Positions 9,725-18,374 of a stretch of DNA of 64,000 bases are shown in pieces (position 1 is the first letter of the stretch; each line of letters starts with the position of its first letter). This DNA comes from Rhizobium leguminosarum. Lineage in GTDB: Bacteria > Pseudomonadota > Alphaproteobacteria > Rhizobiales > Rhizobiaceae. The notes beneath the pieces are model-generated. The model did not search any database. It was not told the origin of the DNA and worked only from the letters and a program-made list of their open reading frames with translations. A program made the position numbers and the translations under genes. The stretch lies in the NCBI RefSeq assembly GCF_001679785.1, contig NZ_CP016289.1, positions 62,001-126,000 on the forward strand, in the 5' to 3' direction.

Positions 9725-9761
9725 AAAAAAGCGGCGGCGGCCTGTTCCGAGGCCGCCGCCG
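9725..9761 (-). terminator. Terminator/attenuator between binding-protein and permease genes
   Basis: Read on the minus strand, an 11-bp perfect stem (CGGCGGCGGCC with GGCCGCCGCCG, plus positions 9751-9761 and 9732-9742) is followed by six T (plus 9725-9730). This is a strong intrinsic-terminator layout directly after the binding-protein gene. It would let the binding protein be made in excess over the membrane components. Confidence 0.75.
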
Positions 9762-9773
9762 TCGATCCGTCGC

Positions 9774-11033
9774 TTATTTCTTGGCGAGGAACTTCTGCTG
9801 CGCCTTGGTGAGGTATTCGGCCCACTGGTCGGCCAGATCCTTCGCCGAGATATCGCCGAGCAATGCCTGCTGCGAGGTCTTGATCGCCAGCGAATCCTTG
9901 AAGAAGGCGAATTCCTCGAGGTAGGTCGGCATGACTGTTGGTACCGTGTTCGGGTCCGCTAGTTCCTCGAACCAGCCCTTGAACTGGTCACCGGCGTAGA
10001 AGGGATCCTTCTCGGCCGCGGTGTAGGCCGGCAGGGCGCCGATGCGCTTATTCCATTCGAGATTGCCTTCAGGCCCTTCGAGGGTGGCGATCAGCTTCCA
10101 GGAGAGGTCCTTGTTGCCACTGGTCGTGAACATCGACCAGCCGCCATAACCGATGGTCGGGAACGACTTGCCATCCGGACCCTTCGGCAACGGTGCAACA
10201 CCGAAATCTTCCTTCTTCATGCGCTCGGCGATGGCGATCAGCGCGTCCGGGTCCTGGTCGAGGAAGGCGCAGGTGCCGGAATAGAAGCCAGCGACGACTT
10301 CGTTGAAGCCCCAGTTGACGCTGTCCTTCGGCGCATAGCCCTTCTTGTAGAGATCGACCATCCATTCGATGCCCTTGGCCCAGCCGGGGCTGTTCATTGT
10401 CGAGGTGCCGTCGTCGTTGAAGTACTTGTTCGAGCCGGCCATCGAGGCGGCGAAGATCATCCAGCCGTTGAGGCCGCCCGGTCCGCCGCGCATGCAGTAG
10501 CCATATTTGCCGGGCAGTTTGGAAACCTTTTCCGAAGCGGCGGTGAATTCTTCCATCGTCTTCGGCGGCGCGGCGACGCCGGCTTCGGCAAGCAGCTTCT
10601 TGTTGTAGAACATCGCCCTGAGATAGAAGCCGTAGGGCAGCATATAGGCGGTGTTCTTGACGTCGCGGCCGAGTTCGAGCGCGCGCGGCGTCAGCTCCTT
10701 GGTGTGCTCCCACTTTTCGAGGTAGGGCTCCAGGCTCTCGAGCATGCCGTTATTGGCATAGAGCGACAGCCAGGTATCGGGCATTTCCATCACATCGGGC
10801 ACGTCGCCGGCGGACACCATGGTCGCGAACTTCTGGAACGCTTCGTTCCAGGGCAGCGAGATGATGTCGACCTTGGTGCCGGGATTGGCGGCTTCGAATT
10901 TGCCGACGATCGATTTCAGCGTTTCGGTGCGCTCCGGGCTGGTGATGACTTCGACAAGCTTCAGCGTCGTATCGGCGAAGGCCGTGCCCGCCATCATCGA
11001 AGCAAAGAGCGTCGAGATTATTAGTTTTTTCAT
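9774..11033 (-). CDS. CUT1-type ABC transporter extracellular substrate-binding protein
   Basis: A 419-residue periplasmic solute-binding protein of the SBP_bac_1 type. The signal peptide ends at TAFA-DTTL near residue 21. Family features include GDVPDVMEMPDTWL and a middle segment GGPGGLNGWMIFAASMAG. It is the first ABC gene after the PLP-enzyme gene, separated from the permeases by an attenuator-like hairpin. The ligand is unknown: sugar, polyol, or a phosphodiester compound given the phosphoesterase downstream. Confidence 0.92.
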   Translation of the reverse strand: MKKLIISTLFASMMAGTAFADTTLKLVEVITSPERTETLKSIVGKFEAANPGTKVDIISLPWNEAFQKFATMVSAGDVPDVMEMPDTWLSLYANNGMLESLEPYLEKWEHTKELTPRALELGRDVKNTAYMLPYGFYLRAMFYNKKLLAEAGVAAPPKTMEEFTAASEKVSKLPGKYGYCMRGGPGGLNGWMIFAASMAGSNKYFNDDGTSTMNSPGWAKGIEWMVDLYKKGYAPKDSVNWGFNEVVAGFYSGTCAFLDQDPDALIAIAERMKKEDFGVAPLPKGPDGKSFPTIGYGGWSMFTTSGNKDLSWKLIATLEGPEGNLEWNKRIGALPAYTAAEKDPFYAGDQFKGWFEELADPNTVPTVMPTYLEEFAFFKDSLAIKTSQQALLGDISAKDLADQWAEYLTKAQQKFLAKK

Positions 11034-11068
11034 GACTCAGTTCCCCCTTGTTAGGTTTCTCTCGGGTT

Positions 11069-12241
11069 TCAGGATTGTGAGGCGGCGGCGAGCGCCTCCT
11101 CGATATCTCTCCACAGAGCCTCGGTTCCTTCGAGGCCGACATGGAGACGTACGGATCGCGCATGGATGCCGAAGGCATGTGCGGAATTCGGCTGTGCCTT
11201 CTGCTGAAGCACCACCTCGCCCGGTACGATCAGGCTTTCATGTCCACCCCAGCTTACGCCCAGTTTGAAGAGCTTGAGGTGATCGGCGAAGGCGCGGATA
11301 TCGACGCCTTCGCGGAATATGAAGGAAAACAGGCCCGAAGTGCCGTTGAGGCCGGTGGGCAGGCGGTTGGCGAGCCCCGGATGGCAGACCGTCTCCACCA
11401 CGTCGAGCTTCTGCAGGCGCCTGGCGATTTCAAGCGCCGATGTCTCGTGGGCCCGCATGCGCAGCGGCAGCGTGCGCAACCCGCGGATCAGGAGCCAGGC
11501 GTCGAACGGCGAAAGCTTGCCGCCAAGATAAGGATAGGCCTCGGCCTTGACGCGCGCAATCATCGCGTTCGAGCCGGCGATGATGCCCGCCACCACATCG
11601 CTGTGGCCGCCAAGATATTTCGAGGCCGAATGGATGACGAGGTCGACGCCGAGCGTCAGCGGCCGCTGGAAGAACGGGCTCGCCCAGCTGTTGTCGATCA
11701 TCGAGACGGCGCCGTGTTGTCTGGCGAGTGCGGCGAGCGCGCCGACATCATGTGCCTCCATCACCCAGCTCGTCGGGCTTTCCATGTAGAAGAGCTTCGC
11801 GCCGGGCAGCGCCTTGGCGACCGCTTCCTCATCGCGGCCATCGACATAGGTCACCTCGATCTTCATCCGCTTCAGGATGGTGCCGAACAGGCGGAAGGCA
11901 TCGGGATAGACATGCTTGACGGCGACGATGCGGTCGCCCGGCTCGACGAAGCTTAAGACCGCCGACGAGATCGCCGCCATGCCGCTGGCAAAACCCAGCG
12001 CATCCTCCGCCCCTTCGAGCTTGGCGAGCATTTCCTCGAAGGCGCGCACCGTCGGGTTCAGGCCGCGCGTATAGATCGGCCGCACCTTCTCGCCTCGGTA
12101 GGAGGCGATCATGTCGTCGTAATCGGAAAAGGTGAAAAGCGAGGTCTGGAAAATCGGCGGCACGACGGCGTCGGCGAAGTTGCCTTCGTCATGCGCAGTG
12201 ATGAGGGAAGCAAGATCGAACGGTTCTGCGCCGCTGCTCAT
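11069..12241 (-). CDS. PLP-dependent Cys/Met metabolism enzyme (cystathionine beta-lyase/gamma-synthase family)
   Basis: A 390-residue enzyme of the Cys/Met metabolism PLP family. The predicted Schiff-base lysine is Lys208 in HSASKYLGGHSD; the PLP-phosphate and tyrosine region IYTRGLNPTVRAFE and the cofactor-stacking segment GFASGMAAI are present. Family members are MetC, MetB, MetZ and methionine gamma-lyase, and the exact reaction cannot be assigned. Its start overlaps the GntR stop by 4 nt (ATGA), and a CUT1 importer follows, an unusual pairing that hints at uptake and cleavage of a sulfur-containing or amino-acid-conjugated compound (inference). Confidence 0.85.
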   Translation of the reverse strand: MSSGAEPFDLASLITAHDEGNFADAVVPPIFQTSLFTFSDYDDMIASYRGEKVRPIYTRGLNPTVRAFEEMLAKLEGAEDALGFASGMAAISSAVLSFVEPGDRIVAVKHVYPDAFRLFGTILKRMKIEVTYVDGRDEEAVAKALPGAKLFYMESPTSWVMEAHDVGALAALARQHGAVSMIDNSWASPFFQRPLTLGVDLVIHSASKYLGGHSDVVAGIIAGSNAMIARVKAEAYPYLGGKLSPFDAWLLIRGLRTLPLRMRAHETSALEIARRLQKLDVVETVCHPGLANRLPTGLNGTSGLFSFIFREGVDIRAFADHLKLFKLGVSWGGHESLIVPGEVVLQQKAQPNSAHAFGIHARSVRLHVGLEGTEALWRDIEEALAAASQS

Positions 12242-12960
12242 TTGGACATTTCCTTGATGTCTTCCTCGACGATGGCGAGAATTTTCAATGTTTCGGCGCG
12301 CGCCGCATCGGGATCCCCGGCAGCGATCGCGTCGAAAAGGGTGCGGTGAAAGGGAAAGGACCGGCGCGCGAAATCCTGCCGGTCGAAGGGATGCGCCCAG
12401 AAGCGCTCGAAGGTCTCGCGCATCTGTTCGAGAAGCTGGCGAAACAGCGGATTGTGGGCGGCGTCGTAGACGGCGAGATGGAAGGCCAGATCCTCCGGCC
12501 CGGAGGTGCCCTTCTCCAAGTGCACCCGCTCCATCGCGTTCAGCTTTTCCTCGATGACGACGAGGTCCTTTTCGGTGCGCCGCCGCGCCGCCACCATGCC
12601 CGCCTCACATTCGATTCCGCGGCGTACCTCCAGCGTTTGCAGCAGCACGTCGCGAAGGTGTGCGGTATCGAACGAGAGCGGCATGTGGATCGTCGCCCTC
12701 GACACCGGCTTCAGCAGATAAGTGCCGCTTCCCTTGCGCGTCTCAATGACACCGAGCGCCTGGAAATGCCGGATCGCCTCGCGAATGGTCGAGCGGCCGA
12801 CGGCAAGGGCGGTCATCAGCTCGCGCTCGGCCGGCAAACGGTCGCCCGCCTTCAATCTGGCTTCCTCGACATAATCCGCCAGCGCATCGGTCACCTGACG
12901 CGCGCGGTCCATAACAGGAAGCGGCCGGATCACTGGCCTGTCGCTGCGATTTGCCTTCAT
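12238..12960 (-). CDS. GntR-family transcriptional regulator, FCD (FadR) subfamily
   Basis: A 240-residue regulator. Residues about 20-85 form the winged helix (LPAERELMTALAVGRSTIREA, shown in part) and the wing GVIETRKGSGTYLL. The C-terminal 150 residues are helical and match the FCD ligand-binding domain, with metal-type histidines such as AFHLAVYDAAHN. It overlaps the PLP-enzyme gene by 4 nt and probably controls the whole minus-strand operon, with a candidate operator about 40 nt upstream. The effector is unknown. Confidence 0.9.
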   Translation of the reverse strand: MKANRSDRPVIRPLPVMDRARQVTDALADYVEEARLKAGDRLPAERELMTALAVGRSTIREAIRHFQALGVIETRKGSGTYLLKPVSRATIHMPLSFDTAHLRDVLLQTLEVRRGIECEAGMVAARRRTEKDLVVIEEKLNAMERVHLEKGTSGPEDLAFHLAVYDAAHNPLFRQLLEQMRETFERFWAHPFDRQDFARRSFPFHRTLFDAIAAGDPDAARAETLKILAIVEEDIKEMSK

Positions 12961-12998
12961 GGTTCCCCATTTTCTTATCAGGCAGCCGACCTCTCAAA

Positions 12999-13010
12999 TT
13001 GGTCTGACAT
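12999..13010. promoter_or_regulatory. Candidate GntR/FadR-type operator
   Basis: TTGGTCTGACAT lies about 40 nt upstream of the GntR start. It contains the near-palindromic GGTCTGAC core seen in operators of FCD-type GntR regulators. Autoregulation is the likely role. Only one copy was seen. Confidence 0.4.
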
Positions 13011-13200
13011 CTTAGCATTTCGCATACGGTGGAAAACGTCAAGTCGACAACGTCCATTTTTGCCCACTCCTCCACGACGTCCCTTGGCCCCTCCAAAATG
13101 GCCTCTCTCTCCTTGTGCCGGTGTTCCGATTTACAGAGGTCAAGCAGCCATTCGGCCACGACATTGCCCATGGCGACCGGTTTGTCGCTTTGCGTTGCTT

Positions 13201-13471
13201 AGAGCCTTTCCGGGTTAGATTGAAGCATTCTGCCGGAGCAGGTTTTCGTCGGGGCAAAGGCGATTGGCGAAGGGCATACCCCTTGGTACGTCCGAGCCGA
13301 TCGCCTTTGATCCTGGCGGAAAGATGCCCGGCCCTTCGGGTTGGCTGAAACGGGCCGCCTGCTCGACCGGCCGGCTTGGCCGTAGAGCTTGGCTACGACG
13401 CGCGCCGGCCGGTCGAGCATCCGACTCCGTTTGAGCCAACAGAATGCTCCAATCTAACCCGGAAAGGCTCT
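13201..13471. repeat. 271-bp element with 32-bp terminal inverted repeats (MITE-like)
   Basis: The ends 13201-13232 and 13440-13471 are inverted copies matching at 31 of 32 positions, beginning AGAGCCTTTCCGGG. Inside is a second inverted pair built on GCTCGACCGGCCGG and its complement (about 13359-13420). No convincing ORF lies in it and no clear target duplication flanks it. It fills most of the 12961-13511 gap. It looks like a non-autonomous mobile or mosaic intergenic repeat; similarity to named rhizobial elements such as RIME was not tested. Confidence 0.65.
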
Positions 13472-13511
13472 GGTGAGGGTCGCGGAGCCGGCATACCCAT
13501 CGGCATGCCGG

Positions 13512-15182
13512 CTAGCGGATACGTCCGATCCGCGACAGCAAAATGGCCGGCAGGATGCCGATCAGCACGATGGCGAGCGCTGCAATCGAGGCTTCCTCGT
13601 AAGTGCCTCTGGCAGCCTCTCCATAAAGATGAGTTGCGAAAGTCTCGACATTGAGTGGCCGAAGGAGGAGCGTCGCCGGCAGCTCCTTTACACAATCGAC
13701 GAAGACCAGTAGCGCGGCAGCTGAGATTGCCGCCTTTGAAAGCGGCAAATGCACGTAGCGCAGGGTGCCTGCGGTGGATTGCCCCAGCGAACGTGACGCA
13801 TGATCAAGCGACTGGGAAATGCGCGAGAGACCGGCTTCTATGCCGCCGGCGGAGATCGCCAGAAACCGCACGATGAGCGCATATATGACGGCAGCACCCG
13901 ATCCCATCAGGAGCAGACCAGTGGACACATCAAACAAGGAAAGCGCGGTGCGGTCGATAAACTGATCGAGCCCGCCAAGGATGATCAACACGCCGATGGC
14001 GACCACGGTGCCGGGAGCCGCATAGCCAATCGTGGAACAGCGCAGGAGCCAGGAGGACGGCTGGCCCGGCCGCAGGCGGGTCGCGTAGGCGGCGAGAAGG
14101 CCAAGGATGATGGTCATGATTGTCGCCAGGGTGGCGATAGCGAGCGTATTCACGGCCTCATCGATGATCCGTGGGGATATGCCGGCGAACTGATAACGTT
14201 TTGCCGCTTCGATCAAGAGATAGAGCGCGGGCGCGGCGAAGCCTAGGATGACCGGCAGAAGACCGCCGAGAAACAGCAGTACGCCTTTTCCCAAGGATAC
14301 CCGCCGCGGTTGGAAACTTCGCATCCGGCGTACATCGATCGAGTAGCCCTGCTTGCGTCGCGCCCATCGCTCCACCGCAACAATTGCGACGACGATGAGC
14401 AGAAGGGCAAGGGCGATCTGCGACGCTCCCGATAAATCGGAGCGGGTGATCCAGGTCGTGTAGATGGAAACGGTGATCGTCCGGACACCGAGGAATTCGG
14501 CGGCGCCTATATCGTTCAACGTTTCCATCAGTGCAAGGCTGATACCCACGGCAACAGCGGGGCGCGCGAGCGGCAGAGCGACCCGCCAGAAGACCGCGCG
14601 GCGAGATGTGCCGAGCGTGCGTGCCGCATCGACGAGATTACCGGATTGCGTGAGGAACATCGCGCGCGTGGGGATGTAGACATAGGGGTAGAGCACGATT
14701 CCGAGAAGCAGGATGCAGCCAGTCATGGAACGGACGTCCGGAAGGCGAAACTGGCGCGGGCTCTCGTAGCCTAGCAACCAGCGCACGGCATCCTGCACCG
14801 GACCGATCGGATGCATTATATCCAGATAGGCATAGGCGACGATGTAGGTCGGAACGGCAAGCGGCAGAAGCAGCATCCATTCCAGAGCATGCCTGCCGGG
14901 AAAATCATAGGCGGTCACCAGCCATGCCGTCGTCGTGCCAACCACAGCAGTGATGACGCCGACCCCCGCAAGGAGAATGACAGTGTCGAGAAGCGCGACC
15001 GGAAGGATGGTCGAGAAAAGATGTCCCCAAAGACCCGCCGAACCCTTCGAGGCTTCGATGAGCAATCCCCCGATCGGCAGCATGGCAATGAGGGCGATAG
15101 TGGCGGCAATCGTCAGCCATGCGCTGCCAGGGCGCTTTGCAGAGCGGGCGGGCGCCGGGCTCGGAAACATCACTTGGTCCAT
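13512..15182 (-). CDS. fbpB: Iron(III)-type ABC transporter permease, fused two-domain (FbpB/SfuB-like)
   Basis: A 556-residue inner-membrane protein made of two homologous permease halves of about six spans each, the arrangement of FbpB/SfuB ferric-iron permeases. An EAA loop occurs in each half: LVDAARTLGTSRRAVFWRV near residue 185 and LDHASRSLGQSTAGTLRYV near 460. It follows the binding-protein gene by 42 nt and is the last gene of the fbpC-fbpA-fbpB unit. Ferric iron is the usual substrate of the family, though some relatives move thiamine or phosphonates. Confidence 0.88.
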   Translation of the reverse strand: MDQVMFPSPAPARSAKRPGSAWLTIAATIALIAMLPIGGLLIEASKGSAGLWGHLFSTILPVALLDTVILLAGVGVITAVVGTTTAWLVTAYDFPGRHALEWMLLLPLAVPTYIVAYAYLDIMHPIGPVQDAVRWLLGYESPRQFRLPDVRSMTGCILLLGIVLYPYVYIPTRAMFLTQSGNLVDAARTLGTSRRAVFWRVALPLARPAVAVGISLALMETLNDIGAAEFLGVRTITVSIYTTWITRSDLSGASQIALALLLIVVAIVAVERWARRKQGYSIDVRRMRSFQPRRVSLGKGVLLFLGGLLPVILGFAAPALYLLIEAAKRYQFAGISPRIIDEAVNTLAIATLATIMTIILGLLAAYATRLRPGQPSSWLLRCSTIGYAAPGTVVAIGVLIILGGLDQFIDRTALSLFDVSTGLLLMGSGAAVIYALIVRFLAISAGGIEAGLSRISQSLDHASRSLGQSTAGTLRYVHLPLSKAAISAAALLVFVDCVKELPATLLLRPLNVETFATHLYGEAARGTYEEASIAALAIVLIGILPAILLSRIGRIR

Positions 15183-15224
15183 TCTCGGGGGGAAAGGCGC
15201 CTGTCAGCGGCGCCTTCCCTGCCC

Positions 15225-16247
15225 TTAGTTGTCGAAGCCGACCTTGTCTACGAGGACACTCGCCTGCTTGCGATGGCTGACGATCTCGGACAAGGGCTTG
15301 CTGTCGATCTTTAGTTCGCCAAAGGATGCGATGATCGGATCGGCCGCGACGCCTGCCTTCACGGGGTATTCGTAATTGGCCTCAGCATAGATCTTCTGTG
15401 CTTCGTCAGAGACGAGATGTTCGAGAAGTTTGACGGCTTCAGCCTTGTTCGGTGAATGCTTGGCGATTGCCGCGCCGCTGATATTCACCTGCGTCCCGCC
15501 GTTCTTGAAGGTCGGCAGGATGACCTTGATGGCGTCGCCCCATTTGACCTGCTCTTCACCACCCTTGCCGGACCGCATCAGGCCGACATAATAGGAGTTG
15601 GCGATACCGATATCGCAAATGCCGCCGAGGATATCCTTGGCCGAATCGCGATCGCCGCCGGCTGCCTTGCGGGCGAGATTGGCCTTGACAGCTGTCAGCC
15701 ATTTCTCGGTTTCTTCCGCGCCGTGATGAGCGATGTAGTCAGCAAACAGTGCCGTGTTATAGGGGTGTTGACCGGAGCGTATGCAGATCTTGCCCTTCCA
15801 CTTGGGATCGGCAAGCTCCTCGTAGTTGAATGTGCTAATGTCAATGTCCTTGGCCGCGTAGAGCACGCGCGCGCGCATCGAAAGTGCAAACCAGTTGCCC
15901 TTGGGATCACGCAGCTGTTCCGGGATCGCCGAGTTCAGAACAGGCGATTCGACCGGTTGCGTTACGCCTTTATCGACCAGATCGACAAGGTTGCCGGCAT
16001 CGACGGCCATCAGGATGTCAGCCGGCGAGCTGGCGCCCTCGGAGGCGACACGCTCTGCCAGGCCATCCTTCAGAAAAACCGTATTGATCTTCGTCCCGGT
16101 CGATTTGGTGAACGCCTCCAGAAGAGGTGCGATCAGAGCCGGCTCTCTCGTCGTGTAGAGGTTGATTTCTGCGGCCGCAGCGATGCAAGGCGACATCAGC
16201 GCCGAAGCAGCAAGCAGCATGGATGCGAGGATAGAGCGCGAATTCAT
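15225..16247 (-). CDS. fbpA: Iron(III)-type ABC transporter substrate-binding protein (FbpA-like)
   Basis: A 340-residue periplasmic ferric-binding protein. The signal peptide ends near AAAA-EINLYTTREP. The adjacent tyrosines in SYYVGLM and an upstream YNTALFADY segment match the iron-ligand region of FbpA. The frame is open 29 codons upstream, but GGAGG sits before the ATG at 16247 and the signal peptide begins there. It hands iron to the fused FbpB permease. Confidence 0.9.
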   Translation of the reverse strand: MNSRSILASMLLAASALMSPCIAAAAEINLYTTREPALIAPLLEAFTKSTGTKINTVFLKDGLAERVASEGASSPADILMAVDAGNLVDLVDKGVTQPVESPVLNSAIPEQLRDPKGNWFALSMRARVLYAAKDIDISTFNYEELADPKWKGKICIRSGQHPYNTALFADYIAHHGAEETEKWLTAVKANLARKAAGGDRDSAKDILGGICDIGIANSYYVGLMRSGKGGEEQVKWGDAIKVILPTFKNGGTQVNISGAAIAKHSPNKAEAVKLLEHLVSDEAQKIYAEANYEYPVKAGVAADPIIASFGELKIDSKPLSEIVSHRKQASVLVDKVGFDN

Positions 16248-16382
16248 TATGTCCCTCCGAATGAATGCGCATCCCTTGAGCAGTTCATGACCCTGAAAGT
16301 CAAGTTTTCCCTGGAGTTTGATGCCAAATATCACGGAAACTTGATGAGGAGGTCAGCAGCATGGGCTCGCGCAGGTCAGCTG

Positions 16383-17426
16383 TCAAAAAGCCAGCAGCCG
16401 CTCGGGGAGGATTGATATCTGAATATACTCGGCGTCGGCCGGCAGCCGCTCCAAAGCTCTCGCCTTAAGCGGCACATCGAGGCCATCAACCTTCAACGTT
16501 AACTGCTCGAATTCGCCATGCAAAACACGGTCCTCGATACGAGCGGCAATTCCCGATCCGGGGGACAGCGCAATCGCATGCGGGCGGATATAAACGGTCA
16601 CGGAGCTTGCGGGCGGACGATCAAGCGTATAGGCGAAGTTACCGATCGCGGTCTCGATCCATCCGCCACGGTAAACGCCGGGAACTTTGCTGGACGCGCA
16701 AAAGAACTCTGCCGCATAAGGATTCGTTGGACGGTCGTGCAGATCATAGGCGGAGCCGGACTGGACGATTTCGCCTGCCCGCATCAGAACCACCTGATCA
16801 CCGACGGAAAGTGCTTCCTGAGGATCATGCGTCACGATGATCACGGTCGTGCCGAGTGCCCTCAAGAGGCTCAAGGTGTCGCTGCGTACCTTTCCACGCA
16901 GGCCCTGATCCAGATTGGAAAAAGGTTCGTCCATCAGGACGACACTCGGCCGGGGCGCCAGAGCCCGGGCTAGTGCGACACGCTGCTGTTCACCGCCGGA
17001 AAGGGTGTTCGGATAGCGATGCGTTAGATGTTCGATTCCGACCTTGCTGATCATCTCCTCTGCTCGCGCAGTTGCTTCGCTCTTCGAATGTCGCTTGAGA
17101 CCAAAGAGGATATTGTCCCGTACAGTCAGGTGCGGGAAGAGAGCGTAGTCCTGGAAGACGAATCCGACGCCACGCGCCTCCGGTTCGACGAAAGTGGTCG
17201 AACTGGCAACCTCGCGGCCTTCGAGGAGGATGCGGCCGGATTCCGGTATTTCGACACCGGCAATCATGCGCAGGAGCGTAGACTTGCCGCAACCGGAATG
17301 GCCCACGAGCGAAACCGCATCTCCGCGCCGAATATGAAGAGAAAGATCCTGCACGGCTGCAGTGATACCAAAGCGACGGGTAACATTTTCCAGCCGTACT
17401 GCGATTGCGTTCATTTCAGCTTTCAT
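16383..17426 (-). CDS. fbpC: Iron(III)-type ABC transporter ATP-binding protein (FbpC-like)
   Basis: A 347-residue ATPase with Walker A GHSGCGKST, signature LSGGEQQRVALA, Walker B VVLMDEPFSNLD and switch VTHDPQEAL. The C-terminal domain is the OB-type fold of FbpC proteins. The start is 17426 (MKAEMNAIAV); 17414 is an alternative. It is the first gene of the iron unit, with 135 nt to fbpA. The 310-nt region upstream (17427-17736) shows no obvious RirA (TGA-N9-TCA) or Irr box. Confidence 0.88.
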   Translation of the reverse strand: MKAEMNAIAVRLENVTRRFGITAAVQDLSLHIRRGDAVSLVGHSGCGKSTLLRMIAGVEIPESGRILLEGREVASSTTFVEPEARGVGFVFQDYALFPHLTVRDNILFGLKRHSKSEATARAEEMISKVGIEHLTHRYPNTLSGGEQQRVALARALAPRPSVVLMDEPFSNLDQGLRGKVRSDTLSLLRALGTTVIIVTHDPQEALSVGDQVVLMRAGEIVQSGSAYDLHDRPTNPYAAEFFCASSKVPGVYRGGWIETAIGNFAYTLDRPPASSVTVYIRPHAIALSPGSGIAARIEDRVLHGEFEQLTLKVDGLDVPLKARALERLPADAEYIQISILPERLLAF

Positions 17427-17685
17427 GCTCGCCGGTGGCTTCCAGTACAAGTCCTGAAACCCCTAGAACATACCGAGGCAGGTCGGGACAAGCGCAATCT
17501 GTTCCGCAGGCACGGCAAGCTATTTGCCGTTTCAAAGTTGCAGCAAAAACTTCTCGCCGGCGTCTTTCCACCTATCGCCACAGATGACTGTTCCGGAATC
17601 GCGCCAATCGCAACGGCCGCGATCACCTTAAGTGCCGTTACGCCGGAGATTGCACCTTGTCTCGCTTTCCCGAGACACACGCAGT

Positions 17686-17710
17686 GGAACCGGCTCCCTT
17701 TTCAATTGTT
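17686..17710 (+). promoter_or_regulatory. EcfG-type general-stress promoter
   Basis: GGAAC (17686-17690), 16 nt, TGTT (17707-17710), matching the alphaproteobacterial sigma-EcfG consensus. The -10 ends 26 nt before the ATG at 17737. Confidence 0.7.
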
Positions 17711-17736
17711 TCTCCCGATCAGCAGGGAGCTTCCAA

Positions 17737-18012
17737 ATGACCTACGTCGCATCGCCAAGCTACGACCGTAACGACGCCAGCCGCGCTTCAAACCTCCGTC
17801 AGTGTCTCGAGACCGCCAGACGCCACCTCGATGAGACTTCGCACAGCTCGGAGACCGAGAAAATCGAAACGCTCGTGGCTTCCGCTATCGAGGCGGGTTG
17901 GGAAGAGGATGAAGTGCGCGAGGCACTGATCGCCGGCGAGCAAGGAAACAAGATGCCGGAGCAGGAACCACCCGTCCCAACGATCGGCGTGGTCCCTTCG
18001 TCATCCTTCTGA
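17737..18012 (+). CDS. Small hypothetical protein, probable stress-regulon member
   Basis: A 91-residue acidic soluble protein with no family I recognise. The N-terminal half is helical (NLRQCLETARRHLDE), the middle contains EAGWEEDEVREALIAGE, and the tail is proline-rich. The frame is open 35 codons upstream, but AGGGAG lies before the ATG at 17737 and the EcfG-type promoter would start transcription just upstream of it, so the longer form is unlikely. Confidence 0.65.
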   Translation: MTYVASPSYDRNDASRASNLRQCLETARRHLDETSHSSETEKIETLVASAIEAGWEEDEVREALIAGEQGNKMPEQEPPVPTIGVVPSSSF

Positions 18013-18079
18013 CAAGTGGCGGACGCTAGCGCGGTCCGGCCAAGCGGCGAGGTTTCCAAGTATCTCGTCGTGTGAGCAC

Positions 18080-18346
18080 CTGGGCTGATAGTGTTGCCCA
18101 ATCGCCACCACTCAGGCGCCGATGGTGTTCCGTCAGGCGTGGCCAAGAAGGTCAACGTTCGCCACGACCAAAGCGCGCAGAAGTTGCCGCGCGGCGCGCA
18201 CCGTCGAGGAAAACAAACAGATCGTTGACGTATTTGCTGGTGATCGTCTGCTGGGCAGAGCGAGAAGGGCCGAAAGCACCAGAGCAAATGAGACGATGGC
18301 GGTCCACCAGAGGTATTGGCGGCCCGCCCGTGGCGATGCGCCTTCC
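18080..18346 (-). pseudogene. Decayed N-terminal duplicate of the neighbouring membrane protein
   Basis: On the minus strand, one frame reads AIVSFALVLSALLALP and, after a frame change, SKYVNDLFVFLDGARR. These match in order AAICAAMLALPGRTINTAF and INDVLIFIDGAHRIAVG of the intact gene at 18375-19931. Frameshifts and stops follow (for example at ANVDLLGHA-stop), and no long continuation is visible. I read it as a partial, degenerate paralogue downstream of the intact gene. Confidence 0.55.
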
Positions 18347-18374
18347 TGCTCCGGCATCGACCTCACTGCCTGCG

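Noticed and set aside
8712..9962. 416-residue plus-strand open frame
   Set aside because: Antisense to the MalF-like permease gene and rich in Arg, Asp, Gln and His; a high-GC shadow frame without domain or ribosome site.
17427..17736. Iron-responsive operator upstream of fbpC
   Set aside because: No TGA-N9-TCA (RirA) or Irr-like palindrome was found by eye.
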